From Pseudothauera hydrothermalis (lineage in GTDB: Bacteria > Pseudomonadota > Gammaproteobacteria > Burkholderiales > Rhodocyclaceae), in assembly GCF_003345255.1 (NCBI RefSeq), contig NZ_CP029331.1, positions 434,001 through 498,000 of the forward strand: DNA of 64,000 bases. Reading direction: 5' to 3'. Below, piece by piece: positions 25,032 through 35,005 of this stretch (position 1 is its first letter; every line of letters starts with the position of its first letter). The translations under genes and the position numbers were made by a program. The notes beneath the pieces were generated by a model, which saw only the letters and a list, made by a program, of their open reading frames with translations, had not been told where the DNA came from and made no database searches.

Positions 25032-28000
25032 TCAAGCCAGCGCGCGAACCGGGGTGTCGGCCTCCGCGGTCTGCGCACTGCGCCAGCGCGCCAGCAATGC
25101 TTCGCGCCGGGCGGCTGCAAGCTTCATGTTTTGCGCTTTGACATGGCCGAAGCCGCGGATGCCATCGGGCAGCGAGGCAATTTCGATCGCCAGCGGCAGG
25201 CGCTGGAAGCTCAGCGATTTCAGCAACTCGCTGATGTCTTGCTCGTACTGCACGATCAGTGCGCGCTCGGCTCGACGCTCGGCGCTGTAGCCGAACACGT
25301 CCCAGCGTGTGCCGCGCAGGCCCTTGAGACGGGCCAGCAGGCGGAAGATCCGCAACATGCCGGGGCCGTAGGCCTTTTTGGCAATTCGCCCGGTGTTGGG
25401 GTCGGGCCGCGAGGTCAGCGGTGGCGCCAGATGAAAACGCACGGTGTAATCCCCTTCGAAGGTGGCGCGCACCCGCTCCCAGAACGTCGGGTCGGTGTAA
25501 AGCCGCGCGACTTCGTATTCATCCTTGTAAGCCAGCAGTTTGTAGTAATTGCGGGCGACCACTTCGCTGAGCCGGGTGGCGCCGTTTCCGGCCACGCGGC
25601 ATTCGGCTGCGCGCACTTTGTCGACCAAGGCGCGGTAGCGCGCGGCGTATGCGGCATCCTGGTAGGCGGTGAGCGCGGTTTCGCGCACCCCGACGATGTC
25701 TTCCAGATTTGGTGCCCGCACCGGCAATGCCTGCGCCGGCTGGGCATGACGCTGCACCGCGGCCAGGTCATGGGCCGCGCGCCGTCCCCACAGGAAGGCC
25801 CTGCGATTCATCTCCAAGGCTACACCGTTGAGTTCGATGGCCTGCATCAGCGCGGCGTGTGAGACCGGCACCATACCCTTTTGCCAGGCAAAGCCGAGCA
25901 AAAACAGATTGGTGGCGATTGCGTCGCCCATCAGTGTGGTGGCCAGTTGCTGGGCGTCGAGAAAATCGACCTGTGCCGCGCCAGTGGCATCGCGCACCGC
26001 TGCCTGCATGCGCTCGAGCGGGAACTGCCAGTCGGGGTTTAGGGTGAAGTCGGAGGTTGGCATCTCGGCGCAGTTGACCACCGCCCGGGTGCGGCCAGTA
26101 GCCATCTTGGCCAGTGCCTCGACGCTGGCGGTCACCACCAGGTCGCCGCCGATCACCGCATCGGCTTCGCCCGCGGCGATGCGTACCGCATGCAGATCTT
26201 CAGGCCGGTCGGCGATGCGGATGTGGCTGAACACCGATCCGCCTTTCTGCGCCAATCCGGTCATATCCAGTACGGTGACGCCCTTACCGTCCAGATGCGC
26301 CCCCATGCCGATCAGCGCCCCGATGGTGATCACCCCGGTGCCCCCGACGCCGGTGACCAGGATGCCAAAGGGCTGCGCGGTGGTCGGCAGCGTGGGTTCC
26401 GGCAGGGCGGAAAAGCCGGATTCGTCCTCGCTCAGGGCTTTACCCTTGCGCAGTTGGCCGCCTTCGATGGTGATGAAGCTCGGACAGAAGCCCTTGAGGC
26501 AGGAATAATCCTTGTTGCATGAAGACTGATCGATTTGGCGCTTGCGACCGAATTCGGTTTCCACAGGCAAAATCGACATGCAATTGCTGGCCACCCCGCA
26601 GTCGCCGCAGCCTTCGCATACCGCTTCGTTGATGAACACCCGGCGCGCCGGGTCGGGGAAGGTGCCACGTTTGCGCCGACGCCGCTTTTCGGCGGCACAG
26701 GTCTGGTCGTAGATCAGTGCGGACACCCCGGCGGTGTCGCGCAACTCACGCTGGATGCGATCCAGTTCATCACGGTGACGGATCGGCACCCCGTGCGGCA
26801 GGTCGGCCGGGCCGTAGGCCCGCGGGCTCCCATCGGTGACCACCACGATGTTGTGTACGCCTTCGGCTTGCAATTGGGCGACGATCCGCGGTACGTCCAG
26901 CGGGCCGTCGTGTGGCTGGCCGCCGGTCATCGCCACCGCGTCGTTGTAGAGGATTTTGTAGGTGATGTTGACTTTGGCCGCCACCGCTTGGCGGATGGCG
27001 AGCAGGCCGGAGTGAAAGTAGGTGCCGTCGCCCAGGTTGGCGAACACGTGTTTCTCGTTGGTAAAAGGCGCCTGGCCGACCCAGGGCACGCCTTCGCCAC
27101 CCATCTGCGTAAAGGTGCCGGTGCGCCGTTCGGGCATCCAGGTGACCATGTAGTGGCAACCGATACCGGCCAGCGCACGGCTGCCTTCGGGCACATGGGT
27201 GGAGGTGTTGTGCGGGCAGCCCGGACAGAAGGTGGGGATGCGGTCGATCTTGAACACCCGTTCGGCCAAGGCTTTTTCCTTGGCCTCCAGGAAGGCCAGT
27301 CGCGCCTGGATGCGTTCCGAGGTGAAAAAGCGCCCGATGCGCGCCGCGATCACCCGCGCGATCAACGCCGGGGTAAGTTCGCCGGCCGCTGGCAACAGCC
27401 AGTCGCCATGGTCGATGGTTCCATCCGCTCGCGCGATGCGCGCCCATTCGCCTTTCTCGTCAAACTTGCCGATCACCCGCGGGCGTACATCCTCTCGCCA
27501 GTTGTAGAGCTCTTCCTTGAGCTGATATTCGAGCTGCTGGCGCTTTTCCTCGACTACCAGGATTTCGTCCAATCCTTCGGCAAAGTGGCGCACGCCATCC
27601 GATTCCAGCGGCCATACCATGCCCACTTTATAAAGACGGATGCCGATCTCGGCGGCCAGTTGCTCGTCGATGCCAAGGTCGTCAAAGGCTTGGCGCACAT
27701 CCAGATAACTTTTGCCGCAGGTGATGATGCCCAGCCGCGGGGCGGGCGAGTCGATGACGATGCGGTTTAGCGCATTGGCCCGCGCGTAGGCCAGCGCGGC
27801 ATAGAGCTTGTAGTGCAGCAGACGTTTTTCTTGTACCAGCGGTGGATCGGGCCAGCGGAGGTTGAGGCCGTCGGGCGGCAAGGCAAAGTCGGTGGGAATG
27901 GCGACCTGCACCCGGAAAGGATCCACATCCACCGAAGCCGAAGTTTCCACCGTGTCGGCCAGCGCCTTGAACGCCACCCAACAGCCGGAGTAGCGCGACA

Positions 28001-28592
28001 GCGCATAGCCATGCACGCCGTAGTCGATGTATTCCTGTACACCGGCCGGGGCCAGTACCGGCATCATCACCGCCTTGAAGAAGTGGTCGGTCTGGTGGGG
28101 CAGGGTGGAGGACTTGGCCGCATGGTCGTCCCCGGCAACCACCAACACACCCCCGTGCTTCGAGCTGCCTGCGGCATTGGCATGACGGAACACGTCACCA
28201 CAGCGGTCGACGCCGGGACCCTTGCCATACCACATGGCAAACACCCCGTCATACTTGGCCTGCGGCGACAAATTCACTTGCTGGGTACCCCACACCGCGG
28301 TGGCGGCCAGATCCTCGTTGATGCCCGGTTGAAAGACGATGTCGTGGCTGGCGAGGTGTTTTTTTGCCTTCCACAGCGTCTGGTCGAGGCCGCCCAGCGG
28401 CGAGCCACGATAGCCGGAAACAAAGCCGGCAGTATTGAGCCCGGCCGCGGCGTCGCGTGTTTTTTGGATCATCAGCAGGCGCACCAGCGCTTGATAGCCG
28501 GTGAGATAGACGCGGCCGCGAACGGTAGTGTATTTGTCGTCCAGGCTGGGCACGGCGGTGTGGCCGCGTGGACGCGGATCGGCTTCGGCCAT
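25032..28592 (-). CDS. Fused indolepyruvate ferredoxin oxidoreductase (2-oxoacid:ferredoxin oxidoreductase)
   Basis: 1186 aa single-chain enzyme of the IOR family: 2-oxo acid + CoA + 2 oxidised ferredoxin to acyl-CoA + CO2 + reduced ferredoxin. N-terminal TPP-pyrimidine domain (about 20-200, SGYRGSPLGGLD). Then CPGCPHNTST and the TPP/Mg site LGDGTYFHSG with NDAVAMTGGQ. An Fe-S segment CEGCGDCGVASNC is followed by further Cys residues, then a gamma-type domain (GVGGTGVITIG, DMTGLAQKGGSVFSH). A C-terminal extension of about 200 residues typical of the aerobic/facultative fused form completes it. ATG 28592 has AAGGAGA upstream. Related betaproteobacterial enzymes use aryl-pyruvates and some branched 2-oxo acids. 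The transporter and ligase cluster nearby fits amino-acid or aryl-acid catabolism. Confidence 0.92.
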   Translation of the reverse strand: MAEADPRPRGHTAVPSLDDKYTTVRGRVYLTGYQALVRLLMIQKTRDAAAGLNTAGFVSGYRGSPLGGLDQTLWKAKKHLASHDIVFQPGINEDLAATAVWGTQQVNLSPQAKYDGVFAMWYGKGPGVDRCGDVFRHANAAGSSKHGGVLVVAGDDHAAKSSTLPHQTDHFFKAVMMPVLAPAGVQEYIDYGVHGYALSRYSGCWVAFKALADTVETSASVDVDPFRVQVAIPTDFALPPDGLNLRWPDPPLVQEKRLLHYKLYAALAYARANALNRIVIDSPAPRLGIITCGKSYLDVRQAFDDLGIDEQLAAEIGIRLYKVGMVWPLESDGVRHFAEGLDEILVVEEKRQQLEYQLKEELYNWREDVRPRVIGKFDEKGEWARIARADGTIDHGDWLLPAAGELTPALIARVIAARIGRFFTSERIQARLAFLEAKEKALAERVFKIDRIPTFCPGCPHNTSTHVPEGSRALAGIGCHYMVTWMPERRTGTFTQMGGEGVPWVGQAPFTNEKHVFANLGDGTYFHSGLLAIRQAVAAKVNITYKILYNDAVAMTGGQPHDGPLDVPRIVAQLQAEGVHNIVVVTDGSPRAYGPADLPHGVPIRHRDELDRIQRELRDTAGVSALIYDQTCAAEKRRRRKRGTFPDPARRVFINEAVCEGCGDCGVASNCMSILPVETEFGRKRQIDQSSCNKDYSCLKGFCPSFITIEGGQLRKGKALSEDESGFSALPEPTLPTTAQPFGILVTGVGGTGVITIGALIGMGAHLDGKGVTVLDMTGLAQKGGSVFSHIRIADRPEDLHAVRIAAGEADAVIGGDLVVTASVEALAKMATGRTRAVVNCAEMPTSDFTLNPDWQFPLERMQAAVRDATGAAQVDFLDAQQLATTLMGDAIATNLFLLGFAWQKGMVPVSHAALMQAIELNGVALEMNRRAFLWGRRAAHDLAAVQRHAQPAQALPVRAPNLEDIVGVRETALTAYQDAAYAARYRALVDKVRAAECRVAGNGATRLSEVVARNYYKLLAYKDEYEVARLYTDPTFWERVRATFEGDYTVRFHLAPPLTSRPDPNTGRIAKKAYGPGMLRIFRLLARLKGLRGTRWDVFGYSAERRAERALIVQYEQDISELLKSLSFQRLPLAIEIASLPDGIRGFGHVKAQNMKLAAARREALLARWRSAQTAEADTPVRALA

Positions 28593-28734
28593 GAGGGTCT
28601 CCTTCCACAAAAGCGGTGTTTTTTGTGTTCGGCCCGTGCGCCGGTTTGGGGGCGCGGGCGCCCGATGAGCACGACCAGCCTAGACCGCGTGGTCGGCCGG
28701 CTTCAATCCTTGGATACCCGAATGCGGCGCGCGT

Positions 28735-30141
28735 TCAGAGTCCCGGCACCACCTTGCCGGGGTTGAGCAGGTTGTACGGGTCGAGCGCCTGCTTGACCAG
28801 GCGCATTGCGTCCACCGCCGCTTCCCCATGTTCGGCGAGCAGGAATGCTTGCTTGCCGAAGCCGATGCCGTGTTCGCCGGTGCAGGTGCCGTCCAGCGCC
28901 AGCGCACGCTCGACGATCCGCCGGTTGAGGGCCTCGGCGCGTTCGATTTGTACCGAGTCCGCCGGATCCACCAGGATCAGGGTGTGGAAGTTGCCGTCGC
29001 CCACATGGCCGACGATGGGCGCGGTGAGTCCGCTGGCGGCGATGTCAGCGCGCGTGCCGGCGATCGCTTCGGCCAGGCGCGAGATCGGCACGCACACATC
29101 GGTGGTGATGCCGCGGCAGCCGGGCTGGAGGTTGAGGCAGGCGAAATAAGCGTCGTGGCGCGCCTGCCACAGGCGGCTGCGGTCCTCCGGCCGGGTGGCC
29201 CATTCGAAATCTTCGCCGCCGTTGTCGCGTGCCAGTTCCTGCACGGTAGCGGCCTGCTCCTCGACGCCGGCGGGAGAGCCGTGAAACTCGAAGAACAGCA
29301 TCGGCGCCTCGCGCAGCGTGGTCTTGCTGTAGCGGTTGATTGCGCTCACGGTGAGGCTGTCGAGTAGCTCGATACGCGCCACCGGCACACCGAGTTGGAT
29401 GGTCTGGATCACGGTGCGTACCGCGGCGTCCACATCGGGGAAGGTGCAGATCGCCGCAGAGACCGCTTCCGGCAACGGGTGCAGGCGCACGGTCAGTTCG
29501 GTGATCAGACCCAGCGTGCCTTCCGAGCCCACCAGCAAACGGGTCAGATCGTAGCCGCTGGACGACTTGCGCGCCCGCCCGCCGGTGCGGATCACCCGGC
29601 CGTCGGCCAGCACCGCGATCAGACCGAGCACATTCTCACGCATGGTGCCATAGCGTACCGCGTTGGTGCCGGAGGCGCGGGTGGCGGCCATGCCGCCCAG
29701 CGAAGCGTCCGCGCCGGGGTCGATCGGGAAGAACAGTCCGCTGCCGTGTAGTGCAGCATTGAGCTGCTTACGGGTGACACCGGGCTGCACCACGGCGTCC
29801 ATATCCTCCGCATGCACCGCCAGCACCCGGTTCATCTGGGAGAAATCGACACAGACGCCTCCGCGGATGGCAAGAATATGACCTTCGAGGGAACTGCCCA
29901 CGCCGTAGGGAATGACCGGCACCCGGTGCGCAGCACAGGCGCGGACGATGGCGGCCACCTCATCGGTGCAGCAGGGAAAGACCACCGCATCCGGCAGCGC
30001 GTCCGGAAAGTGCGATTCATCATGACCGTGATGGGCACGCACGCCCGGCGCCATCGAAAAGCGCGCACCAAACGTACCCGACAGCGTATCGACGAGCGCT
30101 TCGGGCAGGGGACGACGATCAGCATCGACGGCGGTATGCAT
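28735..30141 (-). CDS. FAD-linked D-2-hydroxyacid dehydrogenase (D-lactate dehydrogenase-like)
   Basis: 468 aa of the FAD-binding PCMH / FAD-oxidase C family (Dld/GlcD-like). It has VIPYGVGSSLEGH at the FAD pyrophosphate site, PGADASLGGMAATRASGTNAVRYG, LLVGSEGTLGLITE, and C-terminal HVGDGNFHTL and TGEHGIGFGK, which contain the metal/substrate residues. No Fe-S cluster motif is present, so it resembles D-lactate dehydrogenase (cytochrome) rather than a three-subunit glycolate oxidase. The usual product is a 2-oxo acid, which is the substrate class of the IOR gene 142 bp downstream. ATG 30141 is favoured; a TTG at 30174 would add 11 residues. Exact hydroxy acid unknown. Confidence 0.85.
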   Translation of the reverse strand: MHTAVDADRRPLPEALVDTLSGTFGARFSMAPGVRAHHGHDESHFPDALPDAVVFPCCTDEVAAIVRACAAHRVPVIPYGVGSSLEGHILAIRGGVCVDFSQMNRVLAVHAEDMDAVVQPGVTRKQLNAALHGSGLFFPIDPGADASLGGMAATRASGTNAVRYGTMRENVLGLIAVLADGRVIRTGGRARKSSSGYDLTRLLVGSEGTLGLITELTVRLHPLPEAVSAAICTFPDVDAAVRTVIQTIQLGVPVARIELLDSLTVSAINRYSKTTLREAPMLFFEFHGSPAGVEEQAATVQELARDNGGEDFEWATRPEDRSRLWQARHDAYFACLNLQPGCRGITTDVCVPISRLAEAIAGTRADIAASGLTAPIVGHVGDGNFHTLILVDPADSVQIERAEALNRRIVERALALDGTCTGEHGIGFGKQAFLLAEHGEAAVDAMRLVKQALDPYNLLNPGKVVPGL

Positions 30142-30273
30142 GGCGATGCGCCGAGGCGGCGGGCGTGGTTTCAAACGGATGCATTATGAGCCGCCACTAC
30201 CTGGAGTGCTACACTCGCGCAACCTGTCGGGGATAGACCTGACTGACCTGTTCGCACAGAATAAACAAAACGT

Positions 30274-30302
30274 TTGACAGCGGCTTCATTAGCCACTATA
30301 GT
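30274..30302 (+). promoter_or_regulatory. Sigma70 promoter of the tRNA-tufB operon
   Basis: Perfect -35 TTGACA (30274-30279), 17-bp spacer, -10 TATAGT (30297-30302). The spacing places the transcription start about 10 bp before tRNA-Tyr. The start region GTGCGGCGC is GC-rich, as expected for a stringently controlled stable-RNA promoter. Confidence 0.85.
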
Positions 30303-30318
30303 GCGGCGCTTCTCGCTT

Positions 30319-30405
<87 letters not shown>

Positions 30406-30479
30406 TAGCGTCAATGTGCTGGAGTTTGCTGATGCAAGAGTCTGGCGCATGCTGTGAGTGCGGGTCGTCTGGGTTGTGC

Positions 30480-30553
30480 GCGGGTGTAGCTCAATGGTAG
30501 AGCAGAAGCCTTCCAAGCTTACGACGAGGGTTCGATTCCCTTCACCCGCTCCA
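30480..30553 (+). tRNA. tRNA-Gly (TCC)
   Basis: Acceptor GCGGGTG pairs with CACCCGC, discriminator T, CCA encoded, anticodon TCC at 30512-30514 in the loop CTTCCAA. Second tRNA of the operon. Confidence 0.97.
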
Positions 30554-30583
30554 GGTTGTTTGAGTAGCAGGCGGTTTGGTTGT

Positions 30584-30658
30584 GCCCATGTAGCTCAGTG
30601 GCAGAGCACTCCCTTGGTAAGGGAGAGGTCACGTGTTCAATCCACGTCATGGGCACCA
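30584..30658 (+). tRNA. tRNA-Thr (GGT)
   Basis: Acceptor GCCCATG pairs with CATGGGC, discriminator A, CCA encoded, anticodon GGT at 30616-30618 between CTCCC/GGGAG stems. Ends 69 bp before tufB. Tyr-Gly-Thr-tufB is the conserved proteobacterial order. Confidence 0.97.
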
Positions 30659-30727
30659 TTCCCTCCTCTCCGTCCTGGAAGTTGAAGGTTTTCTTATTCC
30701 TGGTACTGACATTCAAGAGGTTTCGAC

Positions 30728-31918
30728 ATGGCGAAGGGTAAGTTCGAGCGGACCAAGCCGCACGTAAACGTAGGCACGATCGGCCACGTTGACCATGGCA
30801 AGACGACGCTGACGGCGGCGATCACCACGATTCTGGCCAAGAAGTTTGGCGGCGAAGCCAAGGCTTACGACCAGATCGATGCGGCGCCTGAGGAGAAAGC
30901 GCGCGGCATTACCATCAACACCGCGCACGTGGAATACGAAACCGCCAATCGGCACTACGCGCACGTGGACTGCCCGGGTCACGCCGACTATGTGAAGAAC
31001 ATGATCACCGGTGCCGCTCAGATGGACGGCGCCATTCTGGTGGTGTCGGCCGCCGACGGCCCGATGCCGCAGACCCGCGAGCACATTCTGTTGGCCCGTC
31101 AGGTGGGTGTGCCCTACATCATCGTGTTCCTGAACAAGTGCGACATGGTCGATGATGAAGAGCTGCTCGAGCTGGTGGAAATGGAAGTGCGCGAGCTGCT
31201 GTCGAAGTACGAATTCCCGGGCGACGACATTCCGATCATCAAAGGCTCGGCGCTCAAGGCGCTCGAGGGTGATCAATCCGACATTGGCGAGGCGGCGATC
31301 ATGCGCCTGGCCGAAGCGCTGGACAGCTACATTCCGACCCCGGAACGTGCAATCGACAAGCCGTTCCTGCTGCCGATCGAAGACGTGTTCTCGATCTCCG
31401 GTCGCGGCACGGTGGTGACCGGCCGTGTCGAGCGTGGCGTGATCAAGGTTGGCGAAGAAATCGAAATCGTCGGCATCCGTCCGACCGCCAAGACCACCTG
31501 CACCGGGGTGGAAATGTTCCGCAAGCTGCTCGACCAAGGTCAGGCCGGTGACAACGTCGGCGTGCTGCTGCGCGGCACCAAGCGCGAAGAAGTCGAGCGC
31601 GGCCAAGTGCTGGCCAAGCCGGGCACGATCACCCCGCACACCCACTTCACCGGCGAAGTGTATGTGCTGTCCAAGGAAGAGGGCGGCCGTCACACTCCGT
31701 TCTTCAACAACTACCGTCCGCAGTTCTACTTCCGTACCACGGACGTGACCGGTGCGATCACGCTGCCCGAAGGCACCGAGATGGTGATGCCGGGCGACAA
31801 TGTGTCGATCACGGTGAAACTGATTGCGCCGATCGCGATGGAAGAAGGTCTGCGCTTTGCGATCCGCGAAGGCGGGCGTACCGTCGGCGCCGGTGTCGTG
31901 TCCAAGATCATCGAGTAA
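30728..31918 (+). CDS. tufB: Elongation factor Tu (copy B)
   Basis: 396 aa GTPase that delivers aminoacyl-tRNA to the ribosome. G1 GHVDHGKT, G2 RGITINT switch I, G3 DCPGH, G4 NKCD, G5 SALK, then beta-barrel domains 2 and 3. The protein is identical to tufA at 47258, and the genes differ only at scattered silent sites. AGAGG precedes ATG 30728. Cotranscribed with the three upstream tRNAs; a hairpin follows before tRNA-Trp. Codon use is strongly biased, as expected for one of the most abundant proteins. Confidence 0.99.
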   Translation: MAKGKFERTKPHVNVGTIGHVDHGKTTLTAAITTILAKKFGGEAKAYDQIDAAPEEKARGITINTAHVEYETANRHYAHVDCPGHADYVKNMITGAAQMDGAILVVSAADGPMPQTREHILLARQVGVPYIIVFLNKCDMVDDEELLELVEMEVRELLSKYEFPGDDIPIIKGSALKALEGDQSDIGEAAIMRLAEALDSYIPTPERAIDKPFLLPIEDVFSISGRGTVVTGRVERGVIKVGEEIEIVGIRPTAKTTCTGVEMFRKLLDQGQAGDNVGVLLRGTKREEVERGQVLAKPGTITPHTHFTGEVYVLSKEEGGRHTPFFNNYRPQFYFRTTDVTGAITLPEGTEMVMPGDNVSITVKLIAPIAMEEGLRFAIREGGRTVGAGVVSKIIE

Positions 31919-31923
31919 TCCCT
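30728..31923 (+). repeat. tuf direct repeat, copy 1
   Basis: About 1.2 kb nearly identical to 47258-48453. Identity begins at the ATG and ends 5 nt after the stop (TCCCT). See tufA/tufB. Confidence 0.95.
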
Positions 31924-31942
31924 AGCCGGATTGCCCGATCAT

Positions 31943-31966
31943 AAGCGCCCCTGAAAAGGGGCGCTT
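31943..31966 (+). terminator. Hairpin between tufB and tRNA-Trp
   Basis: Perfect 10-bp stem AAGCGCCCCT / AGGGGCGCTT with a GAAA tetraloop. There is no long T run, so it is probably a partial terminator or RNase processing signal that separates the tufB mRNA from tRNA-Trp-secE-nusG. Confidence 0.6.
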
Positions 31967-31981
31967 CGTAGTCTCTGCTGC

Positions 31982-32057
31982 AGGGGTATAGCTCAATTGG
32001 CAGAGCGTCGGTCTCCAAAACCGAAGGTTGGGGGTTCGATTCCCTCTGCCCCTGCCA
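31982..32057 (+). tRNA. tRNA-Trp (CCA)
   Basis: Acceptor AGGGGTA pairs with TGCCCCT (one T-G), discriminator G, CCA encoded, anticodon CCA at 32015-32017 in loop CTCCAAA. The only Trp tRNA seen, directly before secE. Confidence 0.97.
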
Positions 32058-32082
32058 CTCTTTCCGGATACAGATAACGTCG

Positions 32083-32430
32083 ATGGCCGATAAGTTGAAA
32101 TTCGCGCTGGCTCTCGCCCTGGTTGCAGCCGGCGTGGTCGGCTTTTATTTGCTTGGCGAACAGCCGTTGGTGCTGCGTGTGCTCGCAGTGTTCGCGGGCG
32201 TCGGGGCTGGCGTGGGTGTGGCCGCTTTGTCCGCGCCCGGTCGTCGCTTCATCGATTTTGCCCGCGAAGCTGTGGTCGAGACCAAAAAAGTGGTCTGGCC
32301 TTCGCGCAAAGAAACGGTGCAGACAACCGGCATCGTCTTCGCCTTCGTGGTCGTTCTCGCGATCTTTCTCTGGTTGACCGATAAGAGCCTGGAGTGGGTG
32401 CTGTACGACCTGATCCTGGGCTGGAAGTGA
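32083..32430 (+). CDS. secE: Preprotein translocase subunit SecE
   Basis: 115 aa membrane protein that clamps SecY in the Sec translocon. Three hydrophobic segments (about 5-23, 28-48 and 82-102), the E. coli-like three-helix form rather than the minimal one-helix type. The conserved amphipathic region [21 protein letters not shown] (about 62-80) precedes the last helix. It lies between tRNA-Trp and nusG, 2 bp from the latter. Confidence 0.96.
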   Translation: MADKLKFALALALVAAGVVGFYLLGEQPLVLRVLAVFAGVGAGVGVAALSAPGRRFIDFAREAVVETKKVVWPSRKETVQTTGIVFAFVVVLAIFLWLTDKSLEWVLYDLILGWK

Positions 32431-32432
32431 TC

Positions 32433-32966
32433 ATGACGAAGCGCTGGTATGTAGTGCACGCTTATTCCGGGTTCGAGAAGTCCGTCCAGCGGGCGCTCAT
32501 CGACCGGATCAATCGTGCCGGCATGCAGGAGATGTTTGGGCAGATCCTGGTGCCGGTCGAAGAGGTCGTCGAAATGAAAGGCGGCCAGAAAAGCATCTCC
32601 GAGCGCAAGTTCTTTCCCGGCTATGTGCTCGTCGAGATGGAAATGAATGACGACACTTGGCACTTGGTGAAATCAACGCCCAAGGTCACCGGCTTTGTCG
32701 GTGGTACCGCGACCAAGCCGACCCCGATCTCCGAGAAGGAGGTCGAGAAAATCCTGCATCAAATGCAGGAAGGGGTCGAGAAGCCCCGGCCCAAGGTGTT
32801 GTTTGAAATCGGTGAGGTGGTGCGCGTCAAAGAAGGCCCGTTTACCGATTTCAATGGCACGGTCGAAGATGTCAATTACGAAAAGAGCAAGCTGCGTGTG
32901 TCGGTGACCATTTTCGGGCGTGCCACACCGGTGGAACTAGATTTTGCCCAGGTGGAAAAAACCTGA
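32433..32966 (+). CDS. nusG: Transcription termination/antitermination factor NusG
   Basis: 177 aa. The NGN domain begins [15 protein letters not shown] and binds RNA polymerase; [12 protein letters not shown] is its conserved core. The C-terminal KOW domain begins [21 protein letters not shown] and contacts Rho or S10. ATG 32433 follows the secE stop by 2 bp. An in-frame ATG inside secE (32394) is rejected on homology. Confidence 0.98.
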   Translation: MTKRWYVVHAYSGFEKSVQRALIDRINRAGMQEMFGQILVPVEEVVEMKGGQKSISERKFFPGYVLVEMEMNDDTWHLVKSTPKVTGFVGGTATKPTPISEKEVEKILHQMQEGVEKPRPKVLFEIGEVVRVKEGPFTDFNGTVEDVNYEKSKLRVSVTIFGRATPVELDFAQVEKT

Positions 32967-32976
32967 GCACGGCAGG

Positions 32977-32996
32977 CGGACGTCAGCGGACGTCCG
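32977..32996 (+). promoter_or_regulatory. Inverted repeat in the nusG-rplK leader
   Basis: CGGACGTC (32977-32984) and GACGTCCG (32989-32996) with a 4-nt spacer, in the 113-bp nusG-rplK gap. In E. coli this leader holds the L1 autoregulatory site for rplKA. No L1 site could be identified here by eye, so the hairpin's role is open. Confidence 0.35.
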
Positions 32997-33079
32997 TCCC
33001 AGGGGTCCGCGGACAGCGGGTCGTTCGAGGAGCGCCGCCTGAATCGGCGCGTTTGCACTCATAACAGGAGCATGCCTAA

Positions 33080-33511
33080 ATGGCTAAGAAAATCATCGGC
33101 TACATCAAGCTGCAGGTGCCGGCCGGCAAGGCCAACCCCAGCCCCCCAATCGGCCCCGCGCTCGGTCAGCGCGGCCTGAACATCATGGAGTTCTGCAAGG
33201 CCTTCAACGCCCAGACGCAGGGCCTTGAACCCGGTTTGCCGATTCCGGTGGTCATCACCGCCTATGCCGACAAGAGCTTCACCTTCGTCATGAAGACGCC
33301 GCCGGCATCGGTGCTGATCAAGAAAGCGGCCAAGGTCCAGAAAGGCTCGTCGAAGCCGCATACCGACAAGGTGGGCTCGATCACCCGTGCGCAGGTCGAA
33401 GAAATTGCCAAGACCAAGATGAAAGATCTGACCGCTGCTGACCTCGAAGCTGCCGTGCGCACCATTGCCGGCTCTGCGCGCAGCATGGGTATCACCGTGG
33501 AGGGTCTCTGA
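33080..33511 (+). CDS. rplK: 50S ribosomal protein L11
   Basis: 143 aa, standard length. The N-terminal domain has the proline-rich [15 protein letters not shown] loop that releases factor binding and is the thiostrepton-site partner of 23S rRNA. The C-terminal RNA-binding domain contains [24 protein letters not shown] precedes ATG 33080. First gene of L11-L1, 2 bp before rplA. Confidence 0.98.
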   Translation: MAKKIIGYIKLQVPAGKANPSPPIGPALGQRGLNIMEFCKAFNAQTQGLEPGLPIPVVITAYADKSFTFVMKTPPASVLIKKAAKVQKGSSKPHTDKVGSITRAQVEEIAKTKMKDLTAADLEAAVRTIAGSARSMGITVEGL

Positions 33512-33513
33512 AC

Positions 33514-34212
33514 ATGGCCAAGCTTTCCAAACGCGTTCAAGCCTTGCGGGCCAAGGTTGACCGTAACCGCACCTACACCGTGAGCGAAGCCTTGGCCCTG
33601 GTCAAACAGTGCGCCACGGCCAAATTTGACGAATCGATCGACGTGGCGGTGAATCTGGGCGTCGATGCGCGTAAATCCGACCAAGTGGTGCGCGGTTCGG
33701 TGGTGCTGCCGGCAGGTACCGGCAAGACCGTGCGTGTCGCGGTCTTTGCCCAGGGCGAAAAAGCCGAGGCCGCCCGTGCGGCCGGAGCCGACGTGGTGGG
33801 CTTCGACGATCTGGCCGAACAGGTCAAGGCCGGCAATATCGATTTCGATCTGTGCATTGCCACGCCTGATGCCATGCGGGTGGTCGGGCAACTGGGGCAG
33901 ATTCTCGGTCCGCGCGGCCTGATGCCCAACCCGAAGGTCGGCACCGTCACCATGGATGTAACCACCGCGGTGAAAAACGCCAAAGCAGGTCAGGTGCAAT
34001 ACCGCACCGACAAAGCTGGCATTGTGCACGCCACCATCGGTCGCGCCTCGTTTGCCGACGAAGCGCTGCAGCAGAATTTCAACGCCTTGATCGAGGCCTT
34101 GATCAAGGCCAAACCGGCCGCCTCCAAGGGGGTGTATCTGCGCAAGATCGCTATTTCCAGCACCATGGGCGCTGGCGTGCGTGTCGAACCGAGCAGCATC
34201 ACGACCGCTTGA
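33514..34212 (+). CDS. rplA: 50S ribosomal protein L1
   Basis: 232 aa. Builds the mobile L1 stalk that guides exit of deacylated tRNA, and in other proteobacteria represses its own operon. Signature [20 protein letters not shown] is present near residues 125-145. It starts 2 bp after the rplK stop, so translation is coupled. Confidence 0.98.
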   Translation: MAKLSKRVQALRAKVDRNRTYTVSEALALVKQCATAKFDESIDVAVNLGVDARKSDQVVRGSVVLPAGTGKTVRVAVFAQGEKAEAARAAGADVVGFDDLAEQVKAGNIDFDLCIATPDAMRVVGQLGQILGPRGLMPNPKVGTVTMDVTTAVKNAKAGQVQYRTDKAGIVHATIGRASFADEALQQNFNALIEALIKAKPAASKGVYLRKIAISSTMGAGVRVEPSSITTA

Positions 34213-34450
34213 TCGGGGCGGAGAACAGAACTTTGGGCCGCCCTGCTGCAACGCGTTCGGGGCGGATCGTCAAAGACCGCAGGTGCGGGTAAGTCGTTCC
34301 CGCTTAAGCAACTCAGTTGGCCTGCGCAGACGGTGAGCCCAGAACAGGATACAGGTCGTGGCAACGGCCCATCTCCTGATCCAGGTCGCCGTGGGTGCGA
34401 ACCGTTACGTTTTTACGGTTCGTGTGTGGACTTGAAAGGAGGAAAGACCG
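34213..34450 (+). promoter_or_regulatory. rplJ leader (presumed L10 autoregulatory region)
   Basis: 238-bp untranslated gap between rplA and rplJ, the longest in the ribosomal block. It contains a hairpin CGAACCGT (34398-34405) / ACGGTTCG (34415-34422) with a 9-nt U-rich loop, ending 12 bp before the AAAGGAGG ribosome site. In enterobacteria the L10-(L12)4 complex binds the equivalent leader; this role is inferred from position and structure only. No clear promoter was recognised inside. Confidence 0.55.
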
Positions 34451-34954
34451 GTGGGTCTCAATCTCGATGACAAGAAAGCCGTCGTGGCTGAGGTGTCGGC
34501 ACAAGTGGCCAAAGCCCAGACCATCGCGGTGGCCGAGTATCGCGGCATTGCGGTAGGCGATCTGACCGCATTGCGCGCCAAGGCCCGCGAATCTGGTGTC
34601 TATTTGCGTGTGCTGAAAAACACCCTGGTGCGCCGCGCCATTGCCGACACCCCGTTCGCCGGGCTGTCAGATCAGTTGGTCGGACCGCTGATCTACGGTA
34701 TCTCGGAAGATCCGGTGGCCGCGGCCAAGGTGCTCAACGATTTCGCCAAGGGCAACGACAAGCTGGTGCTCAAAGCGGGTGCTTATGCGGGCCAGGTGCT
34801 CGATAAGGCTGGCGTGCAGGCGCTGGCTTCGATCCCGAGCCGCGAAGAACTGCTCGCCCGCTTGCTGGGCGTCATGCAGGCCCCGGTGTCGGGCTTTGCC
34901 CGTGCGCTGGCCGCACTCGCCAAGCAGCGCGAGGAACAAGGCGCGGCAGCCTGA
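34451..34954 (+). CDS. rplJ: 50S ribosomal protein L10
   Basis: 167 aa base of the L7/L12 stalk. Starts with GTG at 34451 behind a strong AAAGGAGG. N-terminal [15 protein letters not shown] binds 23S rRNA with L11. The C-terminal helix (about 130-160) is where L12 dimers dock. It sits 51 bp before rplL, which must be translated several times more often. Confidence 0.97.
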   Translation: MGLNLDDKKAVVAEVSAQVAKAQTIAVAEYRGIAVGDLTALRAKARESGVYLRVLKNTLVRRAIADTPFAGLSDQLVGPLIYGISEDPVAAAKVLNDFAKGNDKLVLKAGAYAGQVLDKAGVQALASIPSREELLARLLGVMQAPVSGFARALAALAKQREEQGAAA

Positions 34955-35005
34955 GCGCTGTGTACGACTGTTTTCAGATAAGTTTCGATTTTGGAGTGAT
35001 TTGAA

